Assembly (NCBI GenBank): GCA_016780065.1 | Contig: JADHML010000001.1 | Location: 62,001-126,000 of the forward strand | From: Flavobacteriaceae bacterium | Lineage (GTDB): Bacteria > Bacteroidota > Bacteroidia > Flavobacteriales > Flavobacteriaceae | Direction: 5' to 3' | DNA: 64,000 nt | In this document: positions 53,391-63,164 of the stretch, in pieces | How positions within the stretch are numbered: position 1 is the stretch's first letter | Layout: every line of letters begins with the position of its first letter | Position numbers and translations under genes: made by a program | The notes under the pieces: model-generated | The model's input: the letters and a program-made list of their open reading frames with translations, nothing else | What the model was told of the DNA's origin: nothing | Database searches by the model: none

Positions 53391-54350
53391 TTAAACGGAG
53401 CCTATTTGTAAAGCTTTTAATTTTTCAGTTAATCTTGGCACTACATCAAAAGCATCTCCTACAATTCCGTAGTCTGCTGCTTTAAAAAATGGAGCCTCTG
53501 GATCTGTGTTTATCACGACCTTGATTTTGGAGGCATTGATGCCGGCCAAGTGCTGAATGGCCCCTGAAATTCCAATAGCAAAATAAAGGTTGGTAGCAAC
53601 AGGTTTTCCAGTTTGACCTACGTGCTCACTATGGGGTCGCCAGCCCATGTCTGAAACAGGTTTTGAACAAGCTGTTGCAGCTCCTAAAACCTCGGCCATT
53701 TCCTCAATAATTCCCCAATTTTCTGGACCTTTTAAACCACGCCCTGCCGAAACTACAATATCTGCGTCTGCAATAGAAGCTTTTCCGGTAGTTTGTGAAA
53801 CATCAATTTGAGTCATTGTTTGATCTGGAATATTTGGTTGAAATTCTATAACCTGAGCATTGACTTGATTTTCAGCAGCTCCAAAAGCATTGGTTGACAG
53901 CCCTAATACATTCATATTCGCGTGAAGGGTTGTGTGTGAAAAAGCTTTGTTGCTAAACGCCATTCGCTTAACGGTTGTGTGGGCTCCAAAAACTGGAAGA
54001 TCTACAACATTAGACACATAGCCCGCGTCTAGTTTGGCAGCCAATATGCCTGCCATATATTTAGCATTTGCGCTGCTGCTGATGATGACTAGGTTTGACC
54101 CCTCTTGTTTTACAGCTTGTGTTGCAATCTCACTGTAGATAAGCGCGTCAAAATATGGGAAAGTCAAAGTTGTGTTCAGGACTTTATCTGCTCCGAAGTT
54201 ACCTAGCTCACCAGGTTCATCACAATTTATTGCTAATGCAGTAACAGTAGTGTTTTGATGGTTGGCAAGTGCTTTTGCATATGAAACAACTTCAAAGGCA
54301 TTTTTCTTAAGCTTGCCGTTTTCGGATTCGGTTAATACGAGTATAGACAT
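53391..54350 (-). CDS. etfA: Electron transfer flavoprotein, alpha subunit
   Basis: This 319-residue subunit has the C-terminal FAD-binding domain signature VSAGRGLKGPENWGIIEEMA and GQTGKPVATNLYFAIGISG. Together with EtfB it carries electrons from acyl-CoA dehydrogenases to the quinone pool. It lies 8 nt downstream of etfB. Confidence 0.95.
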   Translation of the reverse strand: MSILVLTESENGKLKKNAFEVVSYAKALANHQNTTVTALAINCDEPGELGNFGADKVLNTTLTFPYFDALIYSEIATQAVKQEGSNLVIISSSANAKYMAGILAAKLDAGYVSNVVDLPVFGAHTTVKRMAFSNKAFSHTTLHANMNVLGLSTNAFGAAENQVNAQVIEFQPNIPDQTMTQIDVSQTTGKASIADADIVVSAGRGLKGPENWGIIEEMAEVLGAATACSKPVSDMGWRPHSEHVGQTGKPVATNLYFAIGISGAIQHLAGINASKIKVVINTDPEAPFFKAADYGIVGDAFDVVPRLTEKLKALQIGSV

Positions 54351-54358
54351 TGATTTTT

Positions 54359-55105
54359 TTATAAGACTTTAGCTTCGTTTTGTAATAGATCTATTAACTG
54401 GTCTAGGTCATCTGCTGCAATGAGTTTAACATGGGCCTTGGGTTCAGGCTTTTCGAACTTACTGACTGTTGTGTTTGCATTGATGTCTTTGGCAGCAATG
54501 ACCTCAAATGGTTTTTGTCGAGCTTGCATGATGCCTCTCATATTTGGGATTTTTAAATCCGTTTCTTCAACCAATCCTTTTTGCGCTCCAATAATTAAAG
54601 GTAATTGGGTTTTTAATGTTTCTGATCCGCCATCCATCTCACGAACTGCGACAGCCTCTTTACCATCAATTTTTAGACCAACACAGGTGTTGACAAACGC
54701 ATATCCAAGCACTGAGGCCATCATTCCAGGCACCATCCCTCCATTGTAATCAATGGATTCTCGGCCGGCGATGATTAGATCATATGGATTTTCTTTAACA
54801 AAATTTGCGATCTGATTAGCTACAACAAAACCATCTGTTGCGTCTGTATCGATGCGAAGCGCTTTATCTGCGCCAATGGCCAAGGCCTTGCGTAGGGTAG
54901 GGTCAGCGTCTGATCTACCGACATGCATCACATCTACAGTTGCGCCTTGCTGTTCTTTAAACCAAATGGCTCGCGTTAGGCCAAATTCGTCATTGGGGTT
55001 GATGACAAACTGCACACCCTGTTTATCAAACTTCGTGTCGTTTTCGATAAAATTTATTTTGGATGTCGTGTCCGGTACATTGCTTATGCAAACAAGTATT
55101 TTCAT
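54359..55105 (-). CDS. etfB: Electron transfer flavoprotein, beta subunit
   Basis: This 248-residue subunit starts MKILVCISNVPDTTSKI. VINPNDEFGLTRAIWFKEQ and DLIIAGRESIDYNGGMVPGM are EtfB motifs for AMP binding and partner contact. It is the first gene of the etfBA pair and divergent from pdhB. Confidence 0.95.
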   Translation of the reverse strand: MKILVCISNVPDTTSKINFIENDTKFDKQGVQFVINPNDEFGLTRAIWFKEQQGATVDVMHVGRSDADPTLRKALAIGADKALRIDTDATDGFVVANQIANFVKENPYDLIIAGRESIDYNGGMVPGMMASVLGYAFVNTCVGLKIDGKEAVAVREMDGGSETLKTQLPLIIGAQKGLVEETDLKIPNMRGIMQARQKPFEVIAAKDINANTTVSKFEKPEPKAHVKLIAADDLDQLIDLLQNEAKVL

Positions 55106-55185
55106 CTAGAAATATTGAAATGTAAATATACAAAAAAGAGAATAAATACTATGCACGCATAATATTTTTCTTATAGTTCAAAAAA

Positions 55186-55217
55186 TTGCTTAAATGGTTT
55201 AATTATTACTATTTTTG
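55186..55217 (+). promoter_or_regulatory. Bacteroidota-type promoter of pdhB
   Basis: TTG (55186-55188) is followed after 21 bp by TATTTTTG (55210-55217), an exact TAnnTTTG box, 18 bp before the pdhB ATG. Confidence 0.6.
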
Positions 55218-55235
55218 CGCAGTCAAAAAAAAAGC

Positions 55236-56210
55236 ATGAGAACCATCCAGTTTAGAGAAGCTATTTGTGAAGCGATGTCGGAAGAAATGCGCAGAGATGA
55301 AAGCATTTACCTTATGGGAGAAGAAGTAGCTGAATACAATGGCGCTTACAAAGCCTCTAAAGGCATGTTAGATGAGTTTGGTGAAAAGCGTGTTATCGAC
55401 ACACCGATTTCTGAATTGGGTTTTGCTGGAATTGGGGTTGGTTCTACCATGACTGGTAATCGCCCCATTATTGAGTTTATGACATTTAACTTTGCTTTGG
55501 TGGGCATAGATCAAATCATCAACAACGCTGCCAAAATTCGCCAAATGTCTGGTGGTCAATTTCCCTGTCCTATAGTATTTCGGGGTCCAACTGCCTCTGC
55601 AGGTCAGTTAGCCGCAACACACTCACAGGCATTTGAAAGTTGGTATGCCAATTGTCCTGGTCTAAAGGTAATTGTTCCTTCGAACCCTTACGATGCTAAA
55701 GGTTTGCTTAAGGCCGCCATTCGCGATGATGACCCCGTTATTTTTATGGAGTCAGAACAAATGTATGGTGATAAGGGTGAAGTTCCCGAAGGGGAATATG
55801 TCTTGCCCATAGGCGTAGCAGATGTCAGACGTCAAGGAACCGATGTGACCATTGTTTCCTTTGGAAAAATATTCAAGGAAGCCATAGCAGCAGCTGACAT
55901 CCTTGCCCAAGAAAACATTTCTTGTGATCTTATTGATTTGCGGACTGTCAGACCTCTAGATATAAATACCATCATTGAGTCTGTCAAAAAAACCAATCGT
56001 TTGGTCATTTTAGAAGAAGCATGGCCTTTTGGTAATGTCTCAACAGAGATTACTTATCAGGTTCAACAACAGGCCTTTGATTTTCTTGACGCACCAATTA
56101 TTAAAATAAATACCGCAGACACTCCTGCTCCCTACTCTCCAGTTCTTTTGGCTGAATGGCTACCCAATCGAGATGATGTAGTCAAGGCAGTTAAAAAAGT
56201 GCTACTCTAA
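55236..56210 (+). CDS. pdhB: Pyruvate dehydrogenase E1 component, beta subunit
   Basis: This 324-residue protein starts at ATG 55236 (MRTIQFREAICEAMSEEM); the frame opens seven codons earlier. DTPISELGFAGIGVGSTMTG, GPTASAGQLAATHSQ and LEEAWPFGNVSTEI are E1-beta motifs. It forms the E1 heterotetramer that decarboxylates pyruvate with thiamine diphosphate. E1 alpha and E2 are not in this window, so the complex is encoded at separate sites. A branched-chain 2-oxoacid substrate is less likely but not excluded. Confidence 0.88.
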   Translation: MRTIQFREAICEAMSEEMRRDESIYLMGEEVAEYNGAYKASKGMLDEFGEKRVIDTPISELGFAGIGVGSTMTGNRPIIEFMTFNFALVGIDQIINNAAKIRQMSGGQFPCPIVFRGPTASAGQLAATHSQAFESWYANCPGLKVIVPSNPYDAKGLLKAAIRDDDPVIFMESEQMYGDKGEVPEGEYVLPIGVADVRRQGTDVTIVSFGKIFKEAIAAADILAQENISCDLIDLRTVRPLDINTIIESVKKTNRLVILEEAWPFGNVSTEITYQVQQQAFDFLDAPIIKINTADTPAPYSPVLLAEWLPNRDDVVKAVKKVLL

Positions 56211-56232
56211 AAAATAAACCAACATAATTATT

Positions 56233-58587
56233 ATGCAAAATACAGTATTATACTTTCCTCTACTATTAGCCGTTATCGGTTTGATTGTGATGTACGTTCA
56301 ATCCATTTGGGTACGTAAACAGTCCGTAGGCGATGACAAAATGAAAAGCATTTCAGAGAGCATAAAGCAAGGTGCTTTGGCTTTCCTAAGTGCGGAATAC
56401 AGATTATTATTTGTTTTTGTCATAATTGCTTCCGTGGCCTTGTTTGGAATCTCAACTGTTGTAGAGACGACAAGCTGGCTGATTGTTCCAGCTTTTATCA
56501 TAGGTGCTGTCTTTTCGGCTCTTGCTGGGAACATTGGTATGCGAATTGCTACCGAAGCCAACGCACGAACTGCTGAGGCTGCTAAGACAAGCTTGCCACA
56601 AGCTCTGAAAATTTCTTTTGGAGGTGGTACTGTCATGGGACTTGGAGTGGCTGGTTTGGCCGTTTTTGGTCTCACTTTGATATTTATTCTCCTTTTGGGA
56701 AAGTTTATGGATGGCGCAAATGACTTTTACCTCAATATGACGGTCGTACTTGAGTCTCTTGCTGGCTTCTCCTTAGGTGCAGAATCCATCGCTCTTTTTG
56801 CTCGTGTAGGAGGCGGAATTTATACCAAAGCTGCTGATGTTGGTGCTGATTTGGTTGGTAAAGTAGAAGCGGGAATTCCTGAGGACGACCCAAGAAACCC
56901 TGCTACCATTGCCGATAATGTTGGAGACAATGTAGGGGATGTTGCCGGTATGGGCGCCGATTTGTTTGGTAGTTACGTAGCTACTGTATTGGCATCTATG
57001 GTTTTAGGTAACTACATCATTAGGGACATGAGCCTCGATCAAGGCAGTCAGTTCTCGGATGCTTTTAACGGCATGGGTCCTATACTATTGCCTTTGGTCT
57101 TAGCAGGTGTAGGAATCATTGCGTCTATTTTGGGTACTTTATTTATTCGTATTAAAGACAATAGTGCAAAAGAAGCACAGGTCCAAAAAGCCCTTAACAC
57201 TGGAAACATATTTGCCATCCTTATTACTTTAGTTGCTTCATGGTTTTTAATTGACTTTCTCCTTCCTGAAACCATCAATGGAATGCAGTTTTTTGGAGAG
57301 GGTGCCAAGGACATCCCATCTACCAATGTATTTTATGCGACCATAGTTGGGTTGGGTGTTGGATATCTAATCTCTATATTTACAGAGTATTATACAGCCT
57401 TAGGTAAAAAACCAGTGATGGACATCGTTCAAAATTCCTCTACTGGCGCAGCCACCAACATAATTGCAGGTTTGTCTGTGGGAATGATTTCAACAGCTTC
57501 TTCTGTGTTGTTGTTTGCAGCTGCCATTTGGGGCTCTTATGCATTGGCAGGCTTTTATGGCGTTGCGATTGCTGCCTCGGCTATGATGGCTACTACCGCG
57601 ATGCAATTGGCCATTGACGCATTTGGTCCCATTGCGGACAATGCAGGTGGGGTTGCCGAAATGAGCGAATTGCCAAAAGAAGTCCGCGAACGTACCGATA
57701 TTTTAGATTCTGTAGGTAACACCACAGCTGCTATCGGTAAAGGGTTTGCCATTGCCTCTGCCGCTCTTACGGCATTGGCCCTATTTGCTGCCTATGTAAC
57801 CTTTACAGGAATTGACGGTATCAATATTTTTAAAGCAGATGTACTTGCTGCTTTGTTTATTGGAGGGATGATCCCTGTTGTGTTCTCTGCCTTGGCTATG
57901 AAGTCTGTGGGGAAAGCCGCTATGGAGATGGTACAAGAAGTTCGCCGACAGTTTAGAGAAATCCCCGGTATTTTAGAAGGCAAAGCCACCCCTGACTACG
58001 CAAAGTGTGTGGCCATCTCTACCAATGCAGCTTTAAAAGAAATGTTGTTACCTGGTTTGATTACCATCGTAACTCCGATAGTGATTGGTTTGGTCATGGG
58101 GCCAGAGGCACTGGGAAGTTATATGGCTGGTGTAGCAGTCTCAGGTGTATTATGGGCCATCTTTCAAAACAATGCCGGTGGTGCTTGGGACAACGCGAAA
58201 AAATCGTTTGAAGCAGGTGTCGAAATCAATGGAAAAATTGAAAAGAAAGGATCCGATGCTCACAAAGCAGCCGTTACGGGAGACACCGTTGGAGATCCAT
58301 TTAAGGATACTTCTGGTCCTTCAATGAACATTCTTATCAAACTTACATGTTTGGTAGGTCTTGTGATAGCCCCCATCTTAGGAGATGGTCATGGTCATGA
58401 GGCTGTAGCACAGCAATATGAAAAAAGCATTCAAGTTGAACTTACTACATCTGTTGAGGGTGAGACGATAGCAACTGTAACTACCGTAAAAACCAAAGAT
58501 GGAGAAACTACTGAAACCATTGAGGTCTTTGAAGGAGGTGAAGCTGAAGTAAAAGCTAAAATTGATGCGTTGACTACTCAATTTTAA
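56233..58587 (+). CDS. hppA: Membrane-bound ion-pumping pyrophosphatase
   Basis: This 784-residue protein has about sixteen helices and couples pyrophosphate hydrolysis to H+ or Na+ export. The catalytic loop reads [20 protein letters not shown] followed by [18 protein letters not shown]. The [10 protein letters not shown] segment has Ala where K+-independent enzymes have Lys, so this looks K+-dependent. After the last helix there is a tail of about 60 charged, Thr/Glu-rich residues beyond the HGHE segment. The pumped ion is not settled by these motifs. Confidence 0.95.
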   Translation: MQNTVLYFPLLLAVIGLIVMYVQSIWVRKQSVGDDKMKSISESIKQGALAFLSAEYRLLFVFVIIASVALFGISTVVETTSWLIVPAFIIGAVFSALAGNIGMRIATEANARTAEAAKTSLPQALKISFGGGTVMGLGVAGLAVFGLTLIFILLLGKFMDGANDFYLNMTVVLESLAGFSLGAESIALFARVGGGIYTKAADVGADLVGKVEAGIPEDDPRNPATIADNVGDNVGDVAGMGADLFGSYVATVLASMVLGNYIIRDMSLDQGSQFSDAFNGMGPILLPLVLAGVGIIASILGTLFIRIKDNSAKEAQVQKALNTGNIFAILITLVASWFLIDFLLPETINGMQFFGEGAKDIPSTNVFYATIVGLGVGYLISIFTEYYTALGKKPVMDIVQNSSTGAATNIIAGLSVGMISTASSVLLFAAAIWGSYALAGFYGVAIAASAMMATTAMQLAIDAFGPIADNAGGVAEMSELPKEVRERTDILDSVGNTTAAIGKGFAIASAALTALALFAAYVTFTGIDGINIFKADVLAALFIGGMIPVVFSALAMKSVGKAAMEMVQEVRRQFREIPGILEGKATPDYAKCVAISTNAALKEMLLPGLITIVTPIVIGLVMGPEALGSYMAGVAVSGVLWAIFQNNAGGAWDNAKKSFEAGVEINGKIEKKGSDAHKAAVTGDTVGDPFKDTSGPSMNILIKLTCLVGLVIAPILGDGHGHEAVAQQYEKSIQVELTTSVEGETIATVTTVKTKDGETTETIEVFEGGEAEVKAKIDALTTQF

Positions 58588-58607
58588 AAAAAAAGTACCT
58601 AAAAAAT

Positions 58608-58633
58608 AAAAGGCGCCATTTGGCGCCTTTTTT
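58608..58633. terminator. Bidirectional terminator between hppA and the deoxynucleoside kinase gene
   Basis: AAAAGGCGCCA (58608-58618) pairs with TGGCGCCTTTT (58621-58631), giving a GC-rich stem with A and T tracts on both sides. Confidence 0.88.
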
Positions 58634-59252
58634 ATTTTTTGAATAATCCGTGGAGTTGACTATCTATCTGTTCTATAATTTTTCCTAGATCTTCGGGTTT
58701 GTCAACAAAATCTAAATCATCTACATCGAAAGTGATGAGTTTCCCTTTATCGTATCCGTGTATCCACGCCTCATAGCGCTCATTTAAGCGACTGAGGTAT
58801 TCGATACTTATGGAGTTTTCATAAGCACGTCCTCTTTTGTGTATTTGATCGACCAAGTTTGGGATCGAGCTTCTTAGATAGATCAATAAATCTGGACCTT
58901 TTACCAAAGATTCCATCAGATCAAAAAGTGCACCATAGTTTTCAAAATCCCGATGCGTCATCAATCCCATAGCGTGCAAATTGGGTGCAAAAATATGGGC
59001 ATCTTCATAGATGGTTCGATCTTGTATGACGGTCTTTTTATTTTGATGTATTTCAAGTATTTGTCGAAACCTACTGTTTAGAAAATACACTTGTAGATTA
59101 AAAGACCAGCGCTCCATTTCAGCATAAAAATCATCTAAGTATGGATTTTGTACGACATCCTCATACTGAGGTTCCCACTTATAATGCTTGGCTAATAGTT
59201 CTGTAAGTGTTGTTTTTCCGGCACCTATGTTACCGGCCACAGCAATATGCAT
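58632..59252 (-). CDS. Deoxynucleoside kinase
   Basis: This 206-residue enzyme phosphorylates deoxynucleosides for salvage. HIAVAGNIGAGKTTLTELLA is the P-loop, VIQDRTIYEDAHIFA holds the DR-type motif near the active site, and YLRSSIPNLVDQIHKRGR forms the lid region. The natural base preference is unknown. Confidence 0.9.
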   Translation of the reverse strand: MHIAVAGNIGAGKTTLTELLAKHYKWEPQYEDVVQNPYLDDFYAEMERWSFNLQVYFLNSRFRQILEIHQNKKTVIQDRTIYEDAHIFAPNLHAMGLMTHRDFENYGALFDLMESLVKGPDLLIYLRSSIPNLVDQIHKRGRAYENSISIEYLSRLNERYEAWIHGYDKGKLITFDVDDLDFVDKPEDLGKIIEQIDSQLHGLFKK

Positions 59253-59445
59253 AATAGATGATTTTAATTAAAGTCTAAAAATATAAAATTCATACTAGAG
59301 TTAGATACTTAATATTGATTTCTATACAACTTTATTCCATCTCCCTTATCAATAATAATCGAATCCCTAAGATTTGCCAAAAAGAGAAAATAATTTTTAA
59401 CCCCATACTGAATTATGTCTATCTTTGGAAAATAAACCTACAATA

Positions 59446-60447
59446 ATGAAACAAACTCTAATTATATTTTTTAGCGTATTCTTTTTCGCTTCTTCAAATG
59501 CACAACTGTTTGGAGACATAGACAACTTACTACGAGCATCTGAAGCTGATGCAGCTATTTTGGCTGAAGACTACACCCGACCTTTGGGTAAAGCACTTAT
59601 TTATGGATTGAATTCAGGTTGGGCCAGCAGTGCCAAGACCCATAAAAAATTAGGATTTGACCTCACTATTGGGGTGGCTACCCCTTTTACTCCAGAGGCT
59701 GATGAGTCTTTTATGCCAGAAAGGCTGACTTCTATACAAACCCCCTCTAGCAATTTACCTACCATTTTTGGTGAGGGGCAACCCACGGATTTAAATGTCA
59801 CCCTTCCCGCAGATGGCGTCCGTCCTGAACTCACTGGAACCCTTACCTTCCCTGGGGGATATAAAGACGAGTTGCCTGCCAATACGCTGCCGGCACCCTT
59901 TGTTCAAGCGGGCTTAGGGTTGTTTTTCGATACAGATCTCATAGTGCGTTATGTGCCTGAAATCGAAAGAGAGGGAACAAATTTTAACTTGTTTGGCTTA
60001 GGATTAAAGCACAACCTTATGCAGTATTTTGGACCACTCGACAAGCTTCCATTAAATGTCTCTCTATTGGCGGCATTCACACAGACAGAAATGACCTATG
60101 ACATACCTGAACAAGTCAATCAACAAATCGCATTTGATGTCAATGCCTACACAGTGCAAGCGCTGGCTTCGGTAGACTTACCCATTATCAGTGTTTTCGG
60201 AGGCGTTGGCTATAGCGCTGGAACCTCAAACCTTAGAGTTTTGGGAGATTATGATTTAGCATATAATGTTCAAGGCACCGACTACACCCGACCATTGACC
60301 GATCCCTTAGACCTTTCCTATGATGCCAGTGGGATGATGGGCGTTGTTGGTATGAGAATGAACCTGTTGTTTTTAAAGATTTTTGCCAACTACACCCTTC
60401 AGGAGTACAATACTTTGACTGCAGGGATTTCGCTTAGCTTTCGTTAA
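59446..60447 (+). CDS. DUF6588-type outer-membrane protein
   Basis: This is a protein of about 333 residues from ATG 59446, with a signal peptide (LIIFFSVFFFASSNAQ). A repeated pattern of aromatic beta strands (FVQAGLGLFFDTDLIVRYVP, FNLFGLGLKHNLMQYFGP, VSVFGGVGYSAG-like ISVFGGVGYSAGTSNL) indicates a barrel. It resembles the uncharacterised DUF6588 family of Bacteroidota. A TATCTTTG -7 box lies at 59420-59427. Confidence 0.8.
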   Translation: MKQTLIIFFSVFFFASSNAQLFGDIDNLLRASEADAAILAEDYTRPLGKALIYGLNSGWASSAKTHKKLGFDLTIGVATPFTPEADESFMPERLTSIQTPSSNLPTIFGEGQPTDLNVTLPADGVRPELTGTLTFPGGYKDELPANTLPAPFVQAGLGLFFDTDLIVRYVPEIEREGTNFNLFGLGLKHNLMQYFGPLDKLPLNVSLLAAFTQTEMTYDIPEQVNQQIAFDVNAYTVQALASVDLPIISVFGGVGYSAGTSNLRVLGDYDLAYNVQGTDYTRPLTDPLDLSYDASGMMGVVGMRMNLLFLKIFANYTLQEYNTLTAGISLSFR

Positions 60448-60464
60448 ATAATACAAAAAACATT

Positions 60465-60500
60465 TTGATGTTTGTAAGTGCGTTGTATATTTGCAACGCA
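60465..60500 (+). promoter_or_regulatory. metK promoter overlapped by a palindrome
   Basis: TTG (60465-60467) is followed after 18 bp by TATATTTG (60486-60493), an exact -7 box. The flanks TGCGTTG (60479-60485) and CAACGCA (60494-60500) are perfect inverted repeats centred on the box, like a repressor operator. Confidence 0.65.
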
Positions 60501-60502
60501 AA

Positions 60503-60552
60503 AGAGGATGGATTTGACTGATTGCAACCTCTCTAAAAAAGTGCTAAAGCAG
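60503..60552 (+). promoter_or_regulatory. SAM-II riboswitch
   Basis: P1 is AGAGG (60503-60507) with CCTCT (60528-60532). The loop GATTTGACTGATTGCA and the downstream GTGCTAAAGCAG match the SAM-II pseudoknot core (GATTT, ATTGCA, GCTAAA), compared from memory with the metX aptamer. It precedes metK, metY and metX, all consistent with S-adenosylmethionine control. Confidence 0.9.
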
Positions 60553-60553
60553 T

Positions 60554-60601
60554 GGTTGCTTTACCCAAGACGAGTATTAGTCAAATCCCCAAAAAGCAAC
60601 C
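60554..60601 (+). promoter_or_regulatory. Riboswitch expression platform of metK
   Basis: GGTTGCTTT (60554-60562) is perfectly complementary to AAAGCAACC (60593-60601), forming a hairpin that ends 4 nt before the metK ATG and can block ribosome access. Within its loop, ATTAGTCAAATCC (60576-60588) can pair with the aptamer core GGATTTGACTGAT (60510-60522, one G-U pair). This offers an alternative fold that breaks the aptamer when SAM is absent. Confidence 0.65.
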
Positions 60602-60605
60602 AAAT

Positions 60606-61865
60606 ATGGCTTATTTTTTTACATCTGAATCTGTTTCTGAAGGGCATCCCGACAAAGTTGCTGATCAGATTAGTGATGCTTTATTAGATCATTTCCTTGC
60701 ATTTGACCCTGATAGCAAAGTCGCTTGTGAAACCTTAGTTACCACTGGTCAGGTGGTTTTGTCTGGTGAGGTAAAAAGCACCACATATCTCGATGTACAA
60801 AACATTGCACGTCAAACCATCAACCGAATCGGTTATACAAAAGTGGAATATCAGTTCTCTGGAGACTCTTGTGGCGTAGTTTCATTGATTCATGAACAGT
60901 CACAGGATATCAATCGAGGAGTAGATCGATCCAAAAAAGAAGAACAAGGAGCCGGAGATCAAGGTATTATGTTTGGATATGCATCTAACGAAACGGACAA
61001 TTACATGCCTTTGCCTTTGGCTATTTCACATAAAATTCTTGAGATATTGGCTGATTTTCGTCATTCGGGAGATGTGATTCCATACCTGCGACCTGATGCC
61101 AAATCGCAGGTTACTATCGAATATAGTGACGATCATAAACCATTACGTATAGACAATATTGTCATTTCTACCCAACATGACGATTTTGATGAAGATGCTG
61201 AAATGTTAGCCCGTATCAAAAAAGACATTATTGGTCTAGTCATTCCAAAAGTCATTGCTTCTTTTAATGAAAGAGTACAAAAGCTTTTTAATCAAGACAT
61301 CATATACCATATTAACCCCACAGGCAAATTTGTCATAGGAGGTCCTCACGGAGACACAGGTCTTACAGGACGAAAAATCATTGTAGACACTTATGGTGGT
61401 AAAGGCGCTCATGGAGGAGGTGCTTTTAGTGGAAAAGACCCAAGTAAAGTAGATCGTAGTGCGGCTTATGCAGCACGCCATATGGCTAAAAATGCAGTTG
61501 CAGCTGGAGTCTGTGATGAGATACTGGTGCAATTGAGTTATGCCATTGGTGTTGCCAAACCCACTTCTGTTTTCGTGGACACCTATGGGACCGCTAAAGT
61601 CGACTTGACAGATGGTCAGATTGCTGAACGTCTTCAAACCGCTTTTGACTTAACTCCTTATGGTATCGAAAAACGCCTCAAACTACGAACGCCTATCTAC
61701 TTAGAGACCGCTGCATATGGTCACATGGGCAGAACGCCCAGAGTGGTCAAAAAAGTTTTTGAGTCTCTATATAATGGAAAAACTGAGATTGAGGTAGCCC
61801 TTTTCCCTTGGGAAAAATTAGATGCTGTCCAAGACATTCAACAAATATTTAACATCAATAGCTAA
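60606..61865 (+). CDS. metK: S-adenosylmethionine synthetase
   Basis: This 419-residue enzyme makes SAM from methionine and ATP. The start at ATG 60606 gives [20 protein letters not shown], the standard N-terminus; the open frame upstream runs through the riboswitch. [12 protein letters not shown] and [16 protein letters not shown] are the family signatures. Expression is probably limited by SAM through the SAM-II element. metY follows after 3 nt. Confidence 0.97.
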   Translation: MAYFFTSESVSEGHPDKVADQISDALLDHFLAFDPDSKVACETLVTTGQVVLSGEVKSTTYLDVQNIARQTINRIGYTKVEYQFSGDSCGVVSLIHEQSQDINRGVDRSKKEEQGAGDQGIMFGYASNETDNYMPLPLAISHKILEILADFRHSGDVIPYLRPDAKSQVTIEYSDDHKPLRIDNIVISTQHDDFDEDAEMLARIKKDIIGLVIPKVIASFNERVQKLFNQDIIYHINPTGKFVIGGPHGDTGLTGRKIIVDTYGGKGAHGGGAFSGKDPSKVDRSAAYAARHMAKNAVAAGVCDEILVQLSYAIGVAKPTSVFVDTYGTAKVDLTDGQIAERLQTAFDLTPYGIEKRLKLRTPIYLETAAYGHMGRTPRVVKKVFESLYNGKTEIEVALFPWEKLDAVQDIQQIFNINS

Positions 61866-61868
61866 CTT

Positions 61869-63143
61869 ATGAGTACACAACAATTTTCAACAGATGCTTT
61901 GCATGCAGGGCATGATGTAACAACCACTCAAGGTACCCGTGCGGTTCCTATTTATCAATCAACATCTTATGTGTTTAATGATACCGATCATGCAGCCAAT
62001 TTATTTGCACTTGCAGAACCAGGTTATATTTATACTCGATTAAACAACCCTACAGCCGATGTATTGGAGCAGCGTATGGCCGCTCTCGAAGGCGGTATAG
62101 CTGCGGTAGCTACGGCTTCTGGAACTTCAGCCATTAGCACTGCGTTGTTGGTGCTGCTTAAGGCAGGTGATCATATTGTAGCTTCAAACAGTTTATACGG
62201 AGGTACTTACAACATGCTTAAGGTAATGATGCCTCGTTTGGGAATCACCACTACATTTGTGGATTCCGAGGACCCAAAAAACTTTGCTGCAGCTGTTCAA
62301 GACAACACGCGATTGTTTTTTGCCGAATCATTGGGAAATCCCAAGTTAGATGTGCTAGACCTTAAAGCCATTTCTGCGGAGGCAAAAGCCGCCAAAGTAC
62401 CCTTTATGGTAGACAATACAGTAGCTACACCAGCTCTGCTTAAGCCTATTGAGCATGGTGCGAATATTGTCATCCACTCGTTGACCAAATATGCCAACGG
62501 AAATGGTACCGCTATGGGTGGTGTGATTGTTGATGCAGGAACCTTTGATTGGTCCAACGGAAACTTCCCTGAGTTCACTTCGCCCTCAGCAGGCTATCAT
62601 GGTTTGGTACTACACGAGGCACTAGGCCCTGCGGCGTACATAGCCAAAGCTCGTATTGAAGGACTACGTGATTTAGGTGCTGCTATCAGCCCGTTCAACG
62701 CGTTTCAAATCATTCAAGGCCTTGAGACTTGGGAGGTGCGCATGCAAAAGCACAGTCAAAACGCTTTAGAACTTGCCCAATGGCTTCAAGATCAAGATCA
62801 TGTAGCATGGGTGAGCTATCCTGGGCTTAAAGGAGGGAAATACTATGATTTAGCCCAAAGCTACTTACCAAAGGGTCAAAGCGGTATATTGACTTTTGGT
62901 CTTAAAGGAGGTTTTGACGCTGCTAAAACCGTGGTAAACAAAACTCAATTGTTCTCACTTTTGGCAAACATCGGGGATACCAAATCTTTGGTGATTCACC
63001 CTGCTAGTACCACACACCAACAATTGTCCGAAGAGGAACAAGCCACCACAGGTGTGACTCAAGATTTGGTGCGTTTGTCAGTTGGTTTGGAGGACGTTGC
63101 TGACCTCAAAGCAGATCTTAAACAAGCGTTTGATAGTCTATAA
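61869..63143 (+). CDS. metY: O-acetylhomoserine sulfhydrylase
   Basis: This 424-residue PLP enzyme of the Cys/Met-metabolism family has GYIYTRLNNPTADVLEQRMA, ATASGTSAISTALLVLL and HSLTKYANGNG with the Schiff-base lysine. It forms homocysteine from O-acetylhomoserine and sulfide. Pairing with metX just downstream supports this over cystathionine gamma-synthase. It sits in the SAM-II-controlled operon. Confidence 0.93.
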   Translation: MSTQQFSTDALHAGHDVTTTQGTRAVPIYQSTSYVFNDTDHAANLFALAEPGYIYTRLNNPTADVLEQRMAALEGGIAAVATASGTSAISTALLVLLKAGDHIVASNSLYGGTYNMLKVMMPRLGITTTFVDSEDPKNFAAAVQDNTRLFFAESLGNPKLDVLDLKAISAEAKAAKVPFMVDNTVATPALLKPIEHGANIVIHSLTKYANGNGTAMGGVIVDAGTFDWSNGNFPEFTSPSAGYHGLVLHEALGPAAYIAKARIEGLRDLGAAISPFNAFQIIQGLETWEVRMQKHSQNALELAQWLQDQDHVAWVSYPGLKGGKYYDLAQSYLPKGQSGILTFGLKGGFDAAKTVVNKTQLFSLLANIGDTKSLVIHPASTTHQQLSEEEQATTGVTQDLVRLSVGLEDVADLKADLKQAFDSL

Positions 63144-63164
63144 AATCACAATAAAGCAATACCA

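Noticed and set aside
63143..63155. AAATCACAATAAA matches the reverse complement of the repeat unit plus flanking bases
   Set aside because: It is an AT-rich 13-mer between metY and metX with no nexus, no partner repeat and no link to cas9; likely chance.
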